This document shows, one piece after another, positions 1 to 8,105 of a stretch of 43,614 bases of DNA. The stretch is from positions 1-43,614 of the forward strand of contig DATIYI010000203.1 of NCBI GenBank assembly GCA_035517695.1. The letters are read 5' to 3'. The notes beneath the pieces are model-generated. The model worked only from the letters and a program-made list of their open reading frames with translations, was not told where the DNA came from and searched no databases. Both the position numbers and the translations under genes were made by a program. Every line of letters begins with the position of its first letter. The first letter of the stretch is position 1. Source of the stretch: DATFVJ01 sp035517695 (GTDB taxonomy: Bacteria; Actinomycetota; Actinomycetes; Streptosporangiales; Streptosporangiaceae).

Positions 1-42
1 TCAGGGCGGCGCGGGTCAGGGCGGCGCGGGGAAGGAGCCAGA

Positions 43-1008
43 ATGAGTGCGGCCATGCGTGAAGTGCTCACCCCGGGACTCGTCGAGCGGCTCCGCGACG
101 GCGGGCTGGATCCGCAGGAGGTCACCGGGATCGCCTCGGCCGCTCTCGACGAGGACCTGGCCGGCCGGACCGATGTCACCACCGAGGCGACCGTGCCTGC
201 CGACGCGCACACGACCGCGTATCTGACCGCGCGGGGAGACGGGGTAGCCGCCGGTCTGCCGGTCGCTGAGACGGTTTTCCGGGTGGCATCGGCACGCCTG
301 GAACCACCCGGAGGAAGTGCCACCTGCCGGGACACGGGCAGCGCGCAGCCGTTCGGGATCGCCTATCACAAATCCGACGGTGATCTGGTGCGCGGCGGCG
401 ACACGATGCTCGCCATCACCGGGCCGACGCGAACGCTGCTCATCGCCGAACGGACCGCGCTGAACCTGGCCTGCCACCTATCCGGGATCGCCACGCTGAC
501 CCGCCGCTGGGTCATCGAGGTCGCGGGCACCGGCGCCACGATCAGAGACACCCGCAAGACGCTACCGGGTCTGCGGGCGCTGCAGAAATACGCGGTCCGC
601 TGCGGAGGCGGGGTCAACCACCGGATGTCGCTGTCCGATGCGGCGCTCGTGAAGGACAACCACATCGTCGCGGCCGGTGGCCTCACCGCGGCGTTCGCGG
701 CGGTAAGCGCCGCAGCGCCCGGCTTGCCCGTCGAGGTCGAATGCGACACGCTCGCCCAGGTGAAGGAGGCGGTCGTGGCAGGCGCGACGCTGATTCTGCT
801 CGACAACTTCGACCTTGCGGACACCGCCGCGGCGGTCGCCCTCGTGGCCGGCAATGCGCGCCTGGAGGCAAGCGGCGGGCTGACCCTGCAACGGGCCCGC
901 GAGGTGGCCGCTACCGGGGTTGATTACCTTGCCGTCGGCGCGCTCACCCATTCGGCTGCCGCACTTGATATAGCGCTAGACCTTGCGCCGGGAGGCGCTG
1001 TGCAATGA
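43..1008 (+). CDS. nadC: Nicotinate-nucleotide pyrophosphorylase (carboxylating)
   Basis: Quinolinate phosphoribosyltransferase: condenses quinolinate with PRPP to give nicotinate mononucleotide, CO2 and PPi in de novo NAD synthesis (cytosol). Family signatures are clear: the RDTRKTLPGLR stretch at about residues 168-178, GGGVNHR just after it, KDNH at 204-207, and the C-terminal LLDNFDL and ASGGL barrel motifs. The ATG is preceded by GGGGAAGGAG, a good ribosome site. The protein has 321 residues, longer than the usual 280-290; the excess sits around residues 85-110 (Pro/Gly/Ser-rich, containing CRDTGSAQP) before the conserved DGD segment, and looks like an insertion in the N-terminal domain. 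coaX follows in the same direction, so joint transcription is likely. The gene's own promoter and any partners such as nadA/nadB lie outside the window. Function is secure by family. Confidence 0.95.
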   Translation: MSAAMREVLTPGLVERLRDGGLDPQEVTGIASAALDEDLAGRTDVTTEATVPADAHTTAYLTARGDGVAAGLPVAETVFRVASARLEPPGGSATCRDTGSAQPFGIAYHKSDGDLVRGGDTMLAITGPTRTLLIAERTALNLACHLSGIATLTRRWVIEVAGTGATIRDTRKTLPGLRALQKYAVRCGGGVNHRMSLSDAALVKDNHIVAAGGLTAAFAAVSAAAPGLPVEVECDTLAQVKEAVVAGATLILLDNFDLADTAAAVALVAGNARLEASGGLTLQRAREVAATGVDYLAVGALTHSAAALDIALDLAPGGAVQ

Positions 1009-1114
1009 CAGTACCGTTCATGGCTCCATCGGCTGCGTGTGCTCCGTGGGCTTTGCGGCCCACGAACTCCGTGACCTACGGAGCCGCCACCGCGCACGCC
1101 CCGTCAGGACGATC

Positions 1115-1903
1115 ATGCTGCTGACCATCGACGTCGGGAACACACACACCGTTCTCGGGATCTTCCAGGATGAGGAAGTTATCGAGCACTGGCGGATCGC
1201 GACCGACCCTGATCGCACCGCCGACGAACTCGCGGTCGTATTGCAGGGTCTGCTCGGGCAGAGCCCGATCCTCAAGGAGACCGACATCAGCGGCATCGCG
1301 CTGTGCTCAACGGTTCCGTCGATGCTGCACGAGATGCGCGAGATGTTCAGGCGCTACTACGGCGACGTCCCTGCTGTGATCGTTGAGCCGGGCGTCAAGA
1401 CGGGTATTCCGGTACGGGTGGACAATCCCAAGGAGGTCGGCAGCGACAGGATCATGAACTCCCTCGCCGCCGTGCACCTCTACGGTGGACCGGCCATCAT
1501 CGTTGATTTTGGTACATCGACCAACTTTGACGCGGTGAGCGCGAAAGGCGAGTTTGTCGGCGGCGCATTCGCGCCAGGGATCGAGGTATCCGTCGACGCG
1601 CTCTCCAGACGCGCCGCGCAACTGCTCAAGGTGGAACCCGCGCGGCCGAACCGGGTAATCGGCAAGAACACGGTGGAATGCCTGCAGTCCGGCATCATCT
1701 ACGGATTCGTTGGCCAGGTCGAGGGGATCGTCGAGCGGATGGTGCGTGAACTCGCGCCCGATGACCCCGAATCGGTGACTGTGGCCGCGACCGGCGGCCT
1801 CGCGCCCCTGGTGGTAGACGAGGTGAGCTGCATCGACGTCTACGAGCCTTGGCTGACGCTGATCGGGCTTCGCCTCGTGTACGAGCGAAACGCGCCCGAA
1901 TAG
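1115..1903 (+). CDS. coaX: Type III pantothenate kinase
   Basis: ATP-dependent phosphorylation of pantothenate, the first step of CoA synthesis; cytosolic ASKHA-fold enzyme. The product (262 residues) opens MLLTIDVGNTHT, the phosphate-1 loop, and contains VGSDRI (usually VGADRI) and DFGTSTNFD, plus GGAFAPGIEVS and the C-terminal ATGGLAPL motif. The frame is open further upstream to 983, but that part overlaps nadC and has no family similarity, so the ATG at 1115 just ahead of the DVGNT loop is chosen; a weak CAGGAC lies before it. It sits between nadC and lysS, an order like the mycobacterial coaX-lysS pair. Length is normal for the family. Confidence 0.94.
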   Translation: MLLTIDVGNTHTVLGIFQDEEVIEHWRIATDPDRTADELAVVLQGLLGQSPILKETDISGIALCSTVPSMLHEMREMFRRYYGDVPAVIVEPGVKTGIPVRVDNPKEVGSDRIMNSLAAVHLYGGPAIIVDFGTSTNFDAVSAKGEFVGGAFAPGIEVSVDALSRRAAQLLKVEPARPNRVIGKNTVECLQSGIIYGFVGQVEGIVERMVRELAPDDPESVTVAATGGLAPLVVDEVSCIDVYEPWLTLIGLRLVYERNAPE

Positions 1904-1959
1904 TCGGCCGCCACCCCAGTTAACGGGTCACCTGTCCCTAGTTGCGCACCCGGTGGCGG

Positions 1960-1965
1960 TAACCT
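1960..1965 (+). promoter_or_regulatory. -10 box of a leaderless lysS transcript
   Basis: TAACCT followed by exactly seven bases and the GTG of lysS, with no Shine-Dalgarno in the gap. This is the classic actinobacterial leaderless arrangement (TANNNT, start codon at or near +1). No good -35 is visible. An 8-base inverted repeat (1908-1915 with 1952-1959) brackets the coaX-lysS gap and its right arm abuts the box. Confidence 0.6.
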
Positions 1966-1972
1966 TCGGCAG

Positions 1973-3478
1973 GTGACCGAGCAGCAGTCTCAAGGCGACC
2001 GCGGCGATCTGCCTGAGCAGATGCGGGTTCGGATAGCGAAACTTGAACGGCTGCGGGCGGCGGGCGTCGAGCCGTACCCGGTCGGCTTCCCCCGGACCGC
2101 GACGATCGGTGTGCTTCGCGAGAAATACGCGGACCTGGGCCCTGGGGCAGCGACGGGCGAACGCGTCGGAGTCACCGGACGGGTGATGCTGAACAGGCCG
2201 ACAGGCAAGCTGGTTTTCGCCACCATCAGAGACGGGACCGGTGACCTGCAGATCATGCTGTCGCTCGACCGGATCGGTGCCGATGCGCTCGCCGCCTGGA
2301 AGCGCGACGTCGATCTCGGTGATCACGTCGGTGTCGAGGGCGAAGTGGGCACCTCGCGCCGCGGCGAGCTTTCCGTACTCGCCGACAGCTTCGCCATCAC
2401 CTCGAAGAGCCTGCGCCCGCTGCCCGAGAAACACAAGGGCCTGACGGACATCGAGTCACGGGTGCGCCAGCGTTACCTGGACCTGATCGTGAACCCCGCC
2501 GCACGCCGCATGGTGGAGGTACGCGCCGCCGCCGTCCATGCGCTGCGCGCGGAGATGACCACCCGCGGCTTCATCGAGGTGGAGACCCCGATGCTCCAGC
2601 GCGTGCATGGTGGCGCGAATGCGCGGCCGTTCACCACCCACCACAACGCGTACAACCTGGATCTGTACCTGCGCATCGCGCCGGAACTGCATCTCAAGCG
2701 GCTCCTCGTCGGCGGTCTAGAAAAGGTTTTCGAGATCAACCGCAACTTCCGTAACGAAGGCGTGGACGCCACGCACAACACCGAGTTCACGATGCTCGAG
2801 GCCTACGAGACCTATGGCGACTACGGCACCGTGGCGGACCTCACCCGTGAGCTCATCCAGCGAGCCGCCACCGAGGCGCTGGACGGCACGGTTATCGGCC
2901 GGCCCGATGGCACCGAGGTGGATATCGGCGGGACGTGGCCATCGAGAACCGTGCACGAGGCGATTGGGGAGGCGCTGGGCGAGGAGGTCACACCGGGCAC
3001 CACCGGGCAGCGGCTGCGTGAGCTTTGCGCCAAGGCCGATGTGCCGGCCGATCCCAAGTGGAATCGCGGCCAGGTCATTCTGGAGATGTACGAGCGGCTG
3101 GTGGAGGAGCGCACGACGCTGCCCACGTTCTACCGTGATTTCCCGACCGAGGTGTCGCCGCTGACCCGCGCCCACCGTAGCGATCCGCGGCTGGCAGAAC
3201 GCTGGGACCTGGTGGCGTTCGGCACCGAACTCGGCACCGGCTATTCCGAGCTTGTCGACCCGATCGAAGAGCGGGCGCGCCTGACCGCGCAGTCGCTGCT
3301 CGCTGCGGGCGGCGACGCCGAGGCGATGCAGCTCGACGAGGACTTCCTGCGCGCGCTTGAGTACGGGATGCCGCCGTCCGGGGGGATGGGCATGGGTATC
3401 GACCGGCTACTGATGCTGCTTACGGGCGCCAACATCCGGGAGACTATTCTGTTCCCGCTGGTCAGGCCCGAATGCTAG
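1973..3478 (+). CDS. lysS: Lysyl-tRNA synthetase, class II
   Basis: Charges tRNA-Lys with lysine. 501 residues, normal for the bacterial class II enzyme: N-terminal OB-fold anticodon-binding domain (about 60-160, with VTGRVMLNRPTGKLVFATIRDG), then the class II core with motif 2 (FRNEGVDATHNTEFTMLEAYE, split here as FRNEGVD and HNTEFTMLEAY) and motif 3 near the C-terminus (GMGMGIDRLLMLLTG). The start is the GTG at 1973, supported by the -10 box seven bases upstream, so the mRNA is probably leaderless. A strong hairpin follows in the convergent gap to the NlpC/P60 gene. Part of the lysS-lsr2-clpC neighbourhood also seen in mycobacteria. Confidence 0.96.
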   Translation: MTEQQSQGDRGDLPEQMRVRIAKLERLRAAGVEPYPVGFPRTATIGVLREKYADLGPGAATGERVGVTGRVMLNRPTGKLVFATIRDGTGDLQIMLSLDRIGADALAAWKRDVDLGDHVGVEGEVGTSRRGELSVLADSFAITSKSLRPLPEKHKGLTDIESRVRQRYLDLIVNPAARRMVEVRAAAVHALRAEMTTRGFIEVETPMLQRVHGGANARPFTTHHNAYNLDLYLRIAPELHLKRLLVGGLEKVFEINRNFRNEGVDATHNTEFTMLEAYETYGDYGTVADLTRELIQRAATEALDGTVIGRPDGTEVDIGGTWPSRTVHEAIGEALGEEVTPGTTGQRLRELCAKADVPADPKWNRGQVILEMYERLVEERTTLPTFYRDFPTEVSPLTRAHRSDPRLAERWDLVAFGTELGTGYSELVDPIEERARLTAQSLLAAGGDAEAMQLDEDFLRALEYGMPPSGGMGMGIDRLLMLLTGANIRETILFPLVRPEC

Positions 3479-3604
3479 GACATGCCCAAGGCAGCGCGCT
3501 CGCCGGGGTCTCCTGCGAAGGCTGACGCCGGCCGGTGGAGGCTGCGCTAGGGCCGCGGTCCCGCCACCAAAGATCCACGGGAGACCTACGCCCTCAACCC
3601 CGCC

Positions 3605-3672
3605 AGCGCTGGGAGCCCCCGCGCGGGCTCCCAGCGCTCGCTCTCGGGCGGCTAGGGCCCGGCCCCCGGGCC
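3605..3672. terminator. Terminator-like hairpins between convergent lysS and NlpC/P60 gene
   Basis: The first hairpin has perfect 14-base arms at 3605-3618 and 3625-3638 (AGCGCTGGGAGCCC and its complement) with a 6-nt loop. A second, smaller one follows: GGCCCGG at 3656-3662, three bases, CCGGGCC at 3666-3672. There is no U-tract, as usual in high-GC actinobacteria. They lie in a 341-base gap between convergent genes and could stop transcription from either side. I see nothing else in 3479-3819. Confidence 0.75.
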
Positions 3673-3819
3673 AAGCCCACAATTAGCGAACAGGACGAGC
3701 AGTGCCGACGCGGCCGTCGGCCGGCTTGAGGTTTCAGCTGACCGGTCGCTGCCGCGACCAGCGCCGCCCGTTTGATCATGTCCTAAACCGCGCCGCGATC
3801 CGCCTGATTCTGGCCTGCT

Positions 3820-4869
3820 TCAGATAGCGATGCGCACGGCGCCGACGTACACGTTCCAGTAGACCGGTTCCACGTGCACCGTCTCACCGAAGTCGGGGGC
3901 GTCGACCATCAGCCCGTTGCCAATGTACAGCCCGACGTGGCCGATGTCCGGGTAGAAGAACACCAGGTCTCCTGGCTGAAGCTGGCTTTTGGAGACATGC
4001 ACGCCCGAGTTCCACTGGTCGCCGGTGTAATGCGGCAGTTGGACGCCGATCTGCTCATAGGCCCACATGACAAGGCCGGAGCAGTCGAAGGAACTTGGAC
4101 CCGCCGCGCCCCACACATATGGATCGCCCTGTTTGCTGAGCGCGAACCTGAGGGCGCGGGCACCGAGGCTGTCACCCACCGGCGCAGTGACCGGGAAGCG
4201 GCCGGTCTGGTTGGCGATCGCGAGCGCTTTCTTGTAGGCGGAGCTCTCGATCAGGTTGATCTTGCTCTGTATTTGGTTCTTCTTCGCACCCATCTGGTTG
4301 AGCAAGCTGTCAACCTGAGTGGCCTGTTGCTGTGCTGTCTGCTGCGCGCGGTTCGCGGCGGCCTGCGCCACCAGCAGGCCATGAACCACGGTGCCGTTCT
4401 CGGACTGCAGGTGGCTCATGATCGAGGCGCGGTCAATAAAGTCCTGCGGGTCCGTTGAGGTCGCGAGTTGCAGCGTCGGATCGTAACCGCCGGTCGCGTA
4501 GCTTTCCGCAGCTATCTGGCTGACTCTCTGTATGCCGCCGGTCAGTGCGGCCGTGTCACGCGCTGCCGTCTTGGCGGCGGCCTTGGCGGCGCTGCGCGTC
4601 TCACCCAAACTGACCTGCAAGCCGTCGTACTGCTGACTGAGCGTGTCAATTTGGCGCGCGAGCAGCTTTGCCTGCGCGACCAGCTCGTTGAGGCTCGGCT
4701 GGGGTGCCCTGGGCCGAGCGTCGCCCGGCGTGAGCGGCAGCGCGAGTGTGAACGCGGCGAGCGCCGCGAAGAGTACCAGGGCCCGTTGCCAAAGCCACGC
4801 CGAGCGAACCTCCGATCTACGCCCCCGGACGGGTCCGCGCGGACCGCTAACGCTGTGCGAGCGCTCCAC
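3820..4869 (-). CDS. Secreted NlpC/P60 peptidoglycan hydrolase with coiled coil
   Basis: Probable D,L-endopeptidase cutting the peptidoglycan stem peptide outside the cell, in the RipA/RipC class. The 349-residue product has an Arg-rich start and a hydrophobic segment (about 24-44, signal peptide or anchor), a long coiled coil with heptad-like Q/A/L pattern (about 57-215), and a C-terminal NlpC/P60 domain with catalytic C263 (FDCSGL) and H311 (GHVGLYIG). The GTG start at 4869 is preceded by GGAGAGG. A c-di-AMP riboswitch occupies the leader (4891-5040), so synthesis should fall when c-di-AMP is high, as known for NlpC/P60 and rpf genes of actinobacteria. The coiled coil resembles the autoinhibitory or FtsX-contacting helices of such hydrolases (inference). 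Confidence 0.93.
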   Translation of the reverse strand: MERSHSVSGPRGPVRGRRSEVRSAWLWQRALVLFAALAAFTLALPLTPGDARPRAPQPSLNELVAQAKLLARQIDTLSQQYDGLQVSLGETRSAAKAAAKTAARDTAALTGGIQRVSQIAAESYATGGYDPTLQLATSTDPQDFIDRASIMSHLQSENGTVVHGLLVAQAAANRAQQTAQQQATQVDSLLNQMGAKKNQIQSKINLIESSAYKKALAIANQTGRFPVTAPVGDSLGARALRFALSKQGDPYVWGAAGPSSFDCSGLVMWAYEQIGVQLPHYTGDQWNSGVHVSKSQLQPGDLVFFYPDIGHVGLYIGNGLMVDAPDFGETVHVEPVYWNVYVGAVRIAI

Positions 4870-4890
4870 TCAGGCCTCTCCTCTCCTGTG

Positions 4891-5040
4891 CCGCCTACCG
4901 GGTTAGCTGACGGGTTCGGGCAGGAGCAGCCCTACCAGGGCGTGACGTGCAATGCTTCACGCACCGGATTCACCCCGGGGAAGGTTGGGTCCCAGGCTCC
5001 CCGGCACGGCGGTGAGGTCGGGTACCGGGGACTCGGCGGG
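4891..5040 (-). promoter_or_regulatory. ydaO-yuaA type c-di-AMP riboswitch
   Basis: Read on the minus strand the leader shows the conserved blocks of the ydaO motif in order: CCCGCCGAGTCC (5' side of P1), CCGGGGAGCCTGGGACCC, CCGGGGTGAATCCGG, then CCCGAACCCGTCAGCTAACC and the closing GGTAGGCGG (4899-4891), which can pair with the 5' CCGCC. The ACCCGTCAGCTAACC and GGGGTGAATCC blocks are near-invariant in this class. The element ends 21 bases before the GTG of the NlpC/P60 gene and about 5 bases before its ribosome site, so occlusion of that site is possible, though termination cannot be excluded. Known members are OFF switches that bind two c-di-AMP. Confidence 0.9.
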
Positions 5041-5090
5041 TCACGTTGCGTCACCGCGGGAGCGGGCGCAGCAGATGACAACAGCGCTGG

Positions 5091-5120
5091 ACATTAATGG
5101 ATGTTGCGCTCGATGCTCAA
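5091..5120 (-). promoter_or_regulatory. Candidate promoter of the riboswitch-NlpC/P60 transcript
   Basis: On the minus strand TTGAGC (5120-5115) and TAATGT (5096-5091) are 18 bases apart. The expected start near 5084 gives a leader of about 215 nt that contains the whole riboswitch. Assigned by pattern only. Confidence 0.45.
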
Positions 5121-5184
5121 CCTGAACGGTGAAAGTTTTTGGTTCGGACACCTAACTTGGCCTCCGCTTTGGCCTTTCCCACGG

Positions 5185-5216
5185 CTCACGCGCTGTGCTC
5201 ACGCGCTGTGCTCACG
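5185..5216. repeat. 13-bp tandem repeat, two and a half copies
   Basis: CTCACGCGCTGTG is repeated at 5185-5197 and 5198-5210, followed by CTCACG. It lies in the divergent gap between the riboswitch promoter and the acetyltransferase gene. No coding potential was recognised from 5121 to 5489; small open frames there have no ribosome site and no recognisable product. Confidence 0.8.
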
Positions 5217-5504
5217 GTCGGTGCCCACATCGCCTGCGCGAGCCGATACGTTGGCCTCATCTGCGCAGGTCATGGCCATCCCAAACGGTGCTACGCCGAC
5301 TGCGTGATCTGCGCGTGATGTGCGTGAATAGTGTCCACCAGAGGCCTTCAGGTGCGGTTGGTGATGGACCTATAACGGTGTGTAAGTTCGGCATCGGTGA
5401 TTTCAGCGTCCCGGCACGATCCATCCGCCCACTGACCGGCGCACCCTGGCGCCCGGGCGGCGCTGTCAGCGAGGAGACGCCGCGGCGGGTAACGTGTGCC
5501 GACG

Positions 5505-6041
5505 ATGCAATTCACGATCAGACGGGCACGCGCCCGCGACGTGCGCGCGGTCCGCGGGCTCGTGGACGCTAACGCGGGTTCGGGCCGCCTTCTTGGCAAG
5601 GACACGGTCACGCTCTATGAGGACGTCCAGGAGTTCTGGGTCGCCGAGCGAGCGTCGGACGGCGTGATCGTGGGGTGCGGTGCGCTGCACGTGATGTGGG
5701 AGGATCTCGCCGAGATCCGAACCATCGCGGTAGCGGAGGGCTGCCACGGCTACGGCGTTGGGCACCGGATCGTCGATACGCTTCTTGCCACCGCGCGGGA
5801 ACTTGGCGTCCACCGGGTCTTCGTGCTCACCTTCGCTACTGGATTCTTCGCGCGGCACGGGTTCGAGGAGATAGCGGGGACCCCCGTCTCGCCCGCTGTC
5901 TACGCCGAACTGCTACGTTCCTACGACGAGGGCGTGGCCGAATTCCTCGATCTGGACCGGGTGAAGCCCAATACCCTTGGCAATAGCCGCATGCTGCGCC
6001 ATCTACGAGAGGATGAACGATCCTCGTGGCCCGGCCGCTAG
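5505..6041 (+). CDS. argA: Amino-acid N-acetyltransferase, ArgA-like GNAT
   Basis: GNAT-fold acetyltransferase of the short actinobacterial ArgA type (Rv2747-like), which acetylates glutamate or glutamine with acetyl-CoA at the start of arginine synthesis. Visible family marks are LVDANAGSG, VTLYEDVQEFWVAE, VGCGALHVMWEDLAEIRTIAV, the acetyl-CoA loop GCHGYGVGHRIVD, and VFVLTFATGFFARHGFEEI, then EFLDLDRVKPNTLGNSRML near the C-terminus. About 178 residues, as in the family. ATG 5505 is chosen because a TAACGT box at 5490-5495 ends nine bases before it and there is no ribosome site, suggesting a nearly leaderless mRNA; a GTG three codons upstream (5496) is the alternative. It stands alone, away from other arginine genes. 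Confidence 0.88.
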   Translation: MQFTIRRARARDVRAVRGLVDANAGSGRLLGKDTVTLYEDVQEFWVAERASDGVIVGCGALHVMWEDLAEIRTIAVAEGCHGYGVGHRIVDTLLATARELGVHRVFVLTFATGFFARHGFEEIAGTPVSPAVYAELLRSYDEGVAEFLDLDRVKPNTLGNSRMLRHLREDERSSWPGR

Positions 6042-7195
6042 GCCATGATGGGCTGATGCGTGCTGCGCTCGACCCCCTCGACGGCTGCCGCGCTGCACGA
6101 AACATGCCGAAGGCGAGCCTGCGACCCTTCGAGGCCTTGAGCGCGCCGGTTTCATTCGCGACGGCCTGCCGGCTCGGATGACGCGGCGCCGCGCAGTTTG
6201 GCGCCACGGAGAGGCCCACCACCAGCGGTTAACTGCGGCTCAGCAGGCGTCCGCGCCATCCGGGCGGCATTCGGCACCCAGCCCGCGGCGGCGGTCGGTA
6301 GGTTTGGCAGCGGCGACCCGCATACAGTGAGCGGTATTCCCATTGCGGGCAGTTGCCAACGCAAGCATCCGCATCCTCGCGCGTAACGGCACCCCGCACT
6401 TGTGGCGCCCATCGAAAGTGATACCTACCTCTCAGAAAGAATTCGACGGTGCCCACGAGGCTCTCAGCCGTTTCCGCCGCACGCCTGGATGCGAAGCGGT
6501 CCAGATCGGTCCGCAGTGTCGCCGCCTCACGTCCTGGAATTTGGCGCTCAGAGCGCATCAAAGTTGCTCACAAGCCGATACGAGCCGAGTACAGAGCACA
6601 CTCAGTTCACCGGTGAAGAGCCGGTCCGACTGCGAAGACGCGCACGGCGAGTTCCGACTAACTCAGCGGTGCTGAGGCGATTTGGATCCGGGTAAGCCGA
6701 ACCATGATGCCCACACATGTGCGGGATCCGAGTAACAGCCCGGATCACTGTCGTGCGTGATCTTAAACAGGTGACGGGAGTCAAGCCCGAGGATCGGCCT
6801 GCTCGTCCGCCGGGAGATTTCTGATCCTGGCAAGTGCGGCACTGATCCCGTCCGCGGCGCAAACGCGAGCGCCTGCGCGGGTGCTACAGCGGCACTGATC
6901 CCGTCCGCGGCGCAAACGCGAGCGCTTGCGCGGGTGCTACAACAGATGGCGACTTTGCGGGTGCGCGGCTGTCGACGGTACGGATCCAGAGCCGGCCTTC
7001 GAACCGAATGGGCTGCTGGCCAGGCGGCTGGTGCGCCGCCCACGTTCGGCCGGTCCGGGCCCGCCGCGATGGCTGCCGAGGCGGTGGGCCGCAAATCCAG
7101 CCGCGCGCCTGGCCGGATGCCTGGAGGGGGCCTGTCAGCGCGGCCTACGGGGTTCGGCGGTACCGTCGGTATATTGAGGAGGAGGAATTACGGCC
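6042..7195. other. 1.15-kb stretch without a recognisable gene
   Basis: Open frames here are short, overlap on both strands and show no ribosome sites or family motifs, so I call none. The stretch holds a 53-bp tandem duplication (6836-6941) and, at its end, the strong ribosome site of the next gene. It may be decayed DNA or carry an untranslated RNA; nothing decides this. Confidence 0.6.
6836..6941. repeat. 53-bp tandem duplication
   Basis: Copy 1 is 6836-6888 and copy 2 is 6889-6941; they begin GCGGCACTGATCCCGTCCGC and differ at one position (CCTGCGC against CTTGCGC). In copy 2 the change gives perfect 6-base arms GCGCAA/TTGCGC. Near identity implies a recent duplication or constraint. Confidence 0.9.
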
Positions 7196-7543
7196 ATGCG
7201 ATCCGACCTAGCTGCACTGACGCCGCCGCTGGTAATGGCCGTTGCCTTCATCGCCGGAGTCATCGCCCTGTTGCGCAGGGAGATGTCGCCTAGGCGGCGC
7301 GGCCGGATCACTCAGCTTGACGAGAACGACCCGTCCGCCGGCCCATACGGTACTGAGACCACGTCGGCCGGGTATGCGCCGATGCCTGGCGATGAGCAGA
7401 ACAGCACCGGCAAGCCGTCTGATAATAATTCTGGCAACAGTCGTGTGGCAGGTTGTGGCGCACAAGATCTGCCGGAGGGCGCGGATCACGATGTCATCAA
7501 CCCCGCGTCGGAAGACCATCGGCCCGCTTCGCATGAGGCGTGA
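7196..7543 (+). CDS. Small membrane-anchored protein, function unknown
   Basis: 115 residues: a short N-terminus, one hydrophobic helix at about 12-26 (VMAVAFIAGVIALL), a basic stop-transfer patch (RREMSPRRRGR), then a polar disordered tail rich in Asp, Ser, Asn and Gly. The ATG has a very strong ribosome site (AGGAGGAGG, 7177-7185, 10-base spacing), the main support that it is real. A TATATT at 7170-7175 sits too close to serve as its -10 without removing part of that site. It precedes lsr2 by about 155 bases in the same direction. I do not recognise the family; topology suggests N-out with a cytosolic tail. Confidence 0.6.
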   Translation: MRSDLAALTPPLVMAVAFIAGVIALLRREMSPRRRGRITQLDENDPSAGPYGTETTSAGYAPMPGDEQNSTGKPSDNNSGNSRVAGCGAQDLPEGADHDVINPASEDHRPASHEA

Positions 7544-7590
7544 TTACTGAGCGTTACCTGCGCCTTCCAAACTGACAGCAATCGTCCGTA

Positions 7591-7619
7591 CGCTGGAAGT
7601 ACTAACCAGATTTCCAGCG
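7591..7619. promoter_or_regulatory. Inverted repeat upstream of lsr2
   Basis: CGCTGGAA (7591-7598) and TTCCAGCG (7612-7619) are perfect arms separated by 13 bases, about 80 bases before the lsr2 start. The DNA between here and lsr2 (7620-7680) is clearly AT-richer than the surroundings and holds several TANNNT hexamers (for example TAGCAT). Could be an operator or an Lsr2 autoregulatory region. Confidence 0.4.
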
Positions 7620-7698
7620 CGCTCGAATTGTCATGAGCAACTATCTGGGTATATGTTTAGCATCCGAATAACCCTATCCAGTAGAAGGGCTGTCCCCG

Positions 7699-8031
7699 AT
7701 GGCACAGAAGGTGAAGGTGACGGTCGTCTGCGACCTTCCGCATGACGGTGAGGTCGAGGGGGAAGAGACGGTTTCGTTCTCGTTTGACGGCACCGCGTAC
7801 GAGATCGACGTATGTTCAAAGCACGCCAAGGAACTGCGCGACAAGGTCAGTCCGTTCGTCGATCACGGGCGCAAGGCGAGCAGCGCCGGGCGCCGGCGGC
7901 GGACCCGTGGCGGTCCCGGTCGCGAGCGAAGCGCAGAAATCAGGGCGTGGGCCAAGCAGCGCGGCTACAAGGTCAATGAGCGCGGCCGGATTCCGGCAGC
8001 GATCGTCCACGAGTACGAGACCGCACACTAG
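7699..8031 (+). CDS. lsr2: Lsr2 nucleoid-associated silencer
   Basis: H-NS-like bridging protein that binds AT-rich DNA and silences horizontally acquired genes. 110 residues, the normal length: the N-terminal dimerisation domain (MAQKVKVTVVCDLPHDG, then ETVSFSFDGTAYEIDV) and the C-terminal DNA-binding domain ending in the RGR minor-groove motif (NERGRIPAAIVHEYE). The linker is rich in Arg and Gly (GRRRRTRGGPGRER). AGAAGGG lies upstream of the ATG. It lies upstream of clpC, as in mycobacteria and streptomycetes. A five-copy 15-bp repeat begins on the last base of its stop codon. The accessory region after 36.5 kb would be a plausible Lsr2 target only where AT-rich, which it is not. Confidence 0.96.
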   Translation: MAQKVKVTVVCDLPHDGEVEGEETVSFSFDGTAYEIDVCSKHAKELRDKVSPFVDHGRKASSAGRRRRTRGGPGRERSAEIRAWAKQRGYKVNERGRIPAAIVHEYETAH

Positions 8032-8105
8032 GAATCTAGGCTCCGGGAATCTGGGCTCCGGGAATCTGGGCTCCGGGAATCTAGGCTCCGGGAATCTAGG
8101 CTCCC
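8031..8105. repeat. Five tandem copies of a 15-bp unit directly after lsr2
   Basis: Units of GGAATCTAGGCTCCG start at 8031, 8046, 8061, 8076 and 8091; copies 2 and 3 have TGGG for TAGG, and the last ends CCC. The first unit shares its G with the lsr2 TAG stop. The unit is a multiple of three, so in another frame it reads as a repeated Gly-Asn-Leu-Gly-Ser peptide, but no start or ribosome site supports translation. Confidence 0.92.

Noticed and set aside
983..1114. Upstream extension of coaX
   Set aside because: It overlaps nadC and adds 44 residues with no similarity to CoaX, whose first strand starts at MLLTIDVGNT.
5101..5307. Small frame beginning MLRSMLNLNG
   Set aside because: No ribosome site, composition unlike neighbouring genes, and it covers the riboswitch promoter and a tandem repeat.
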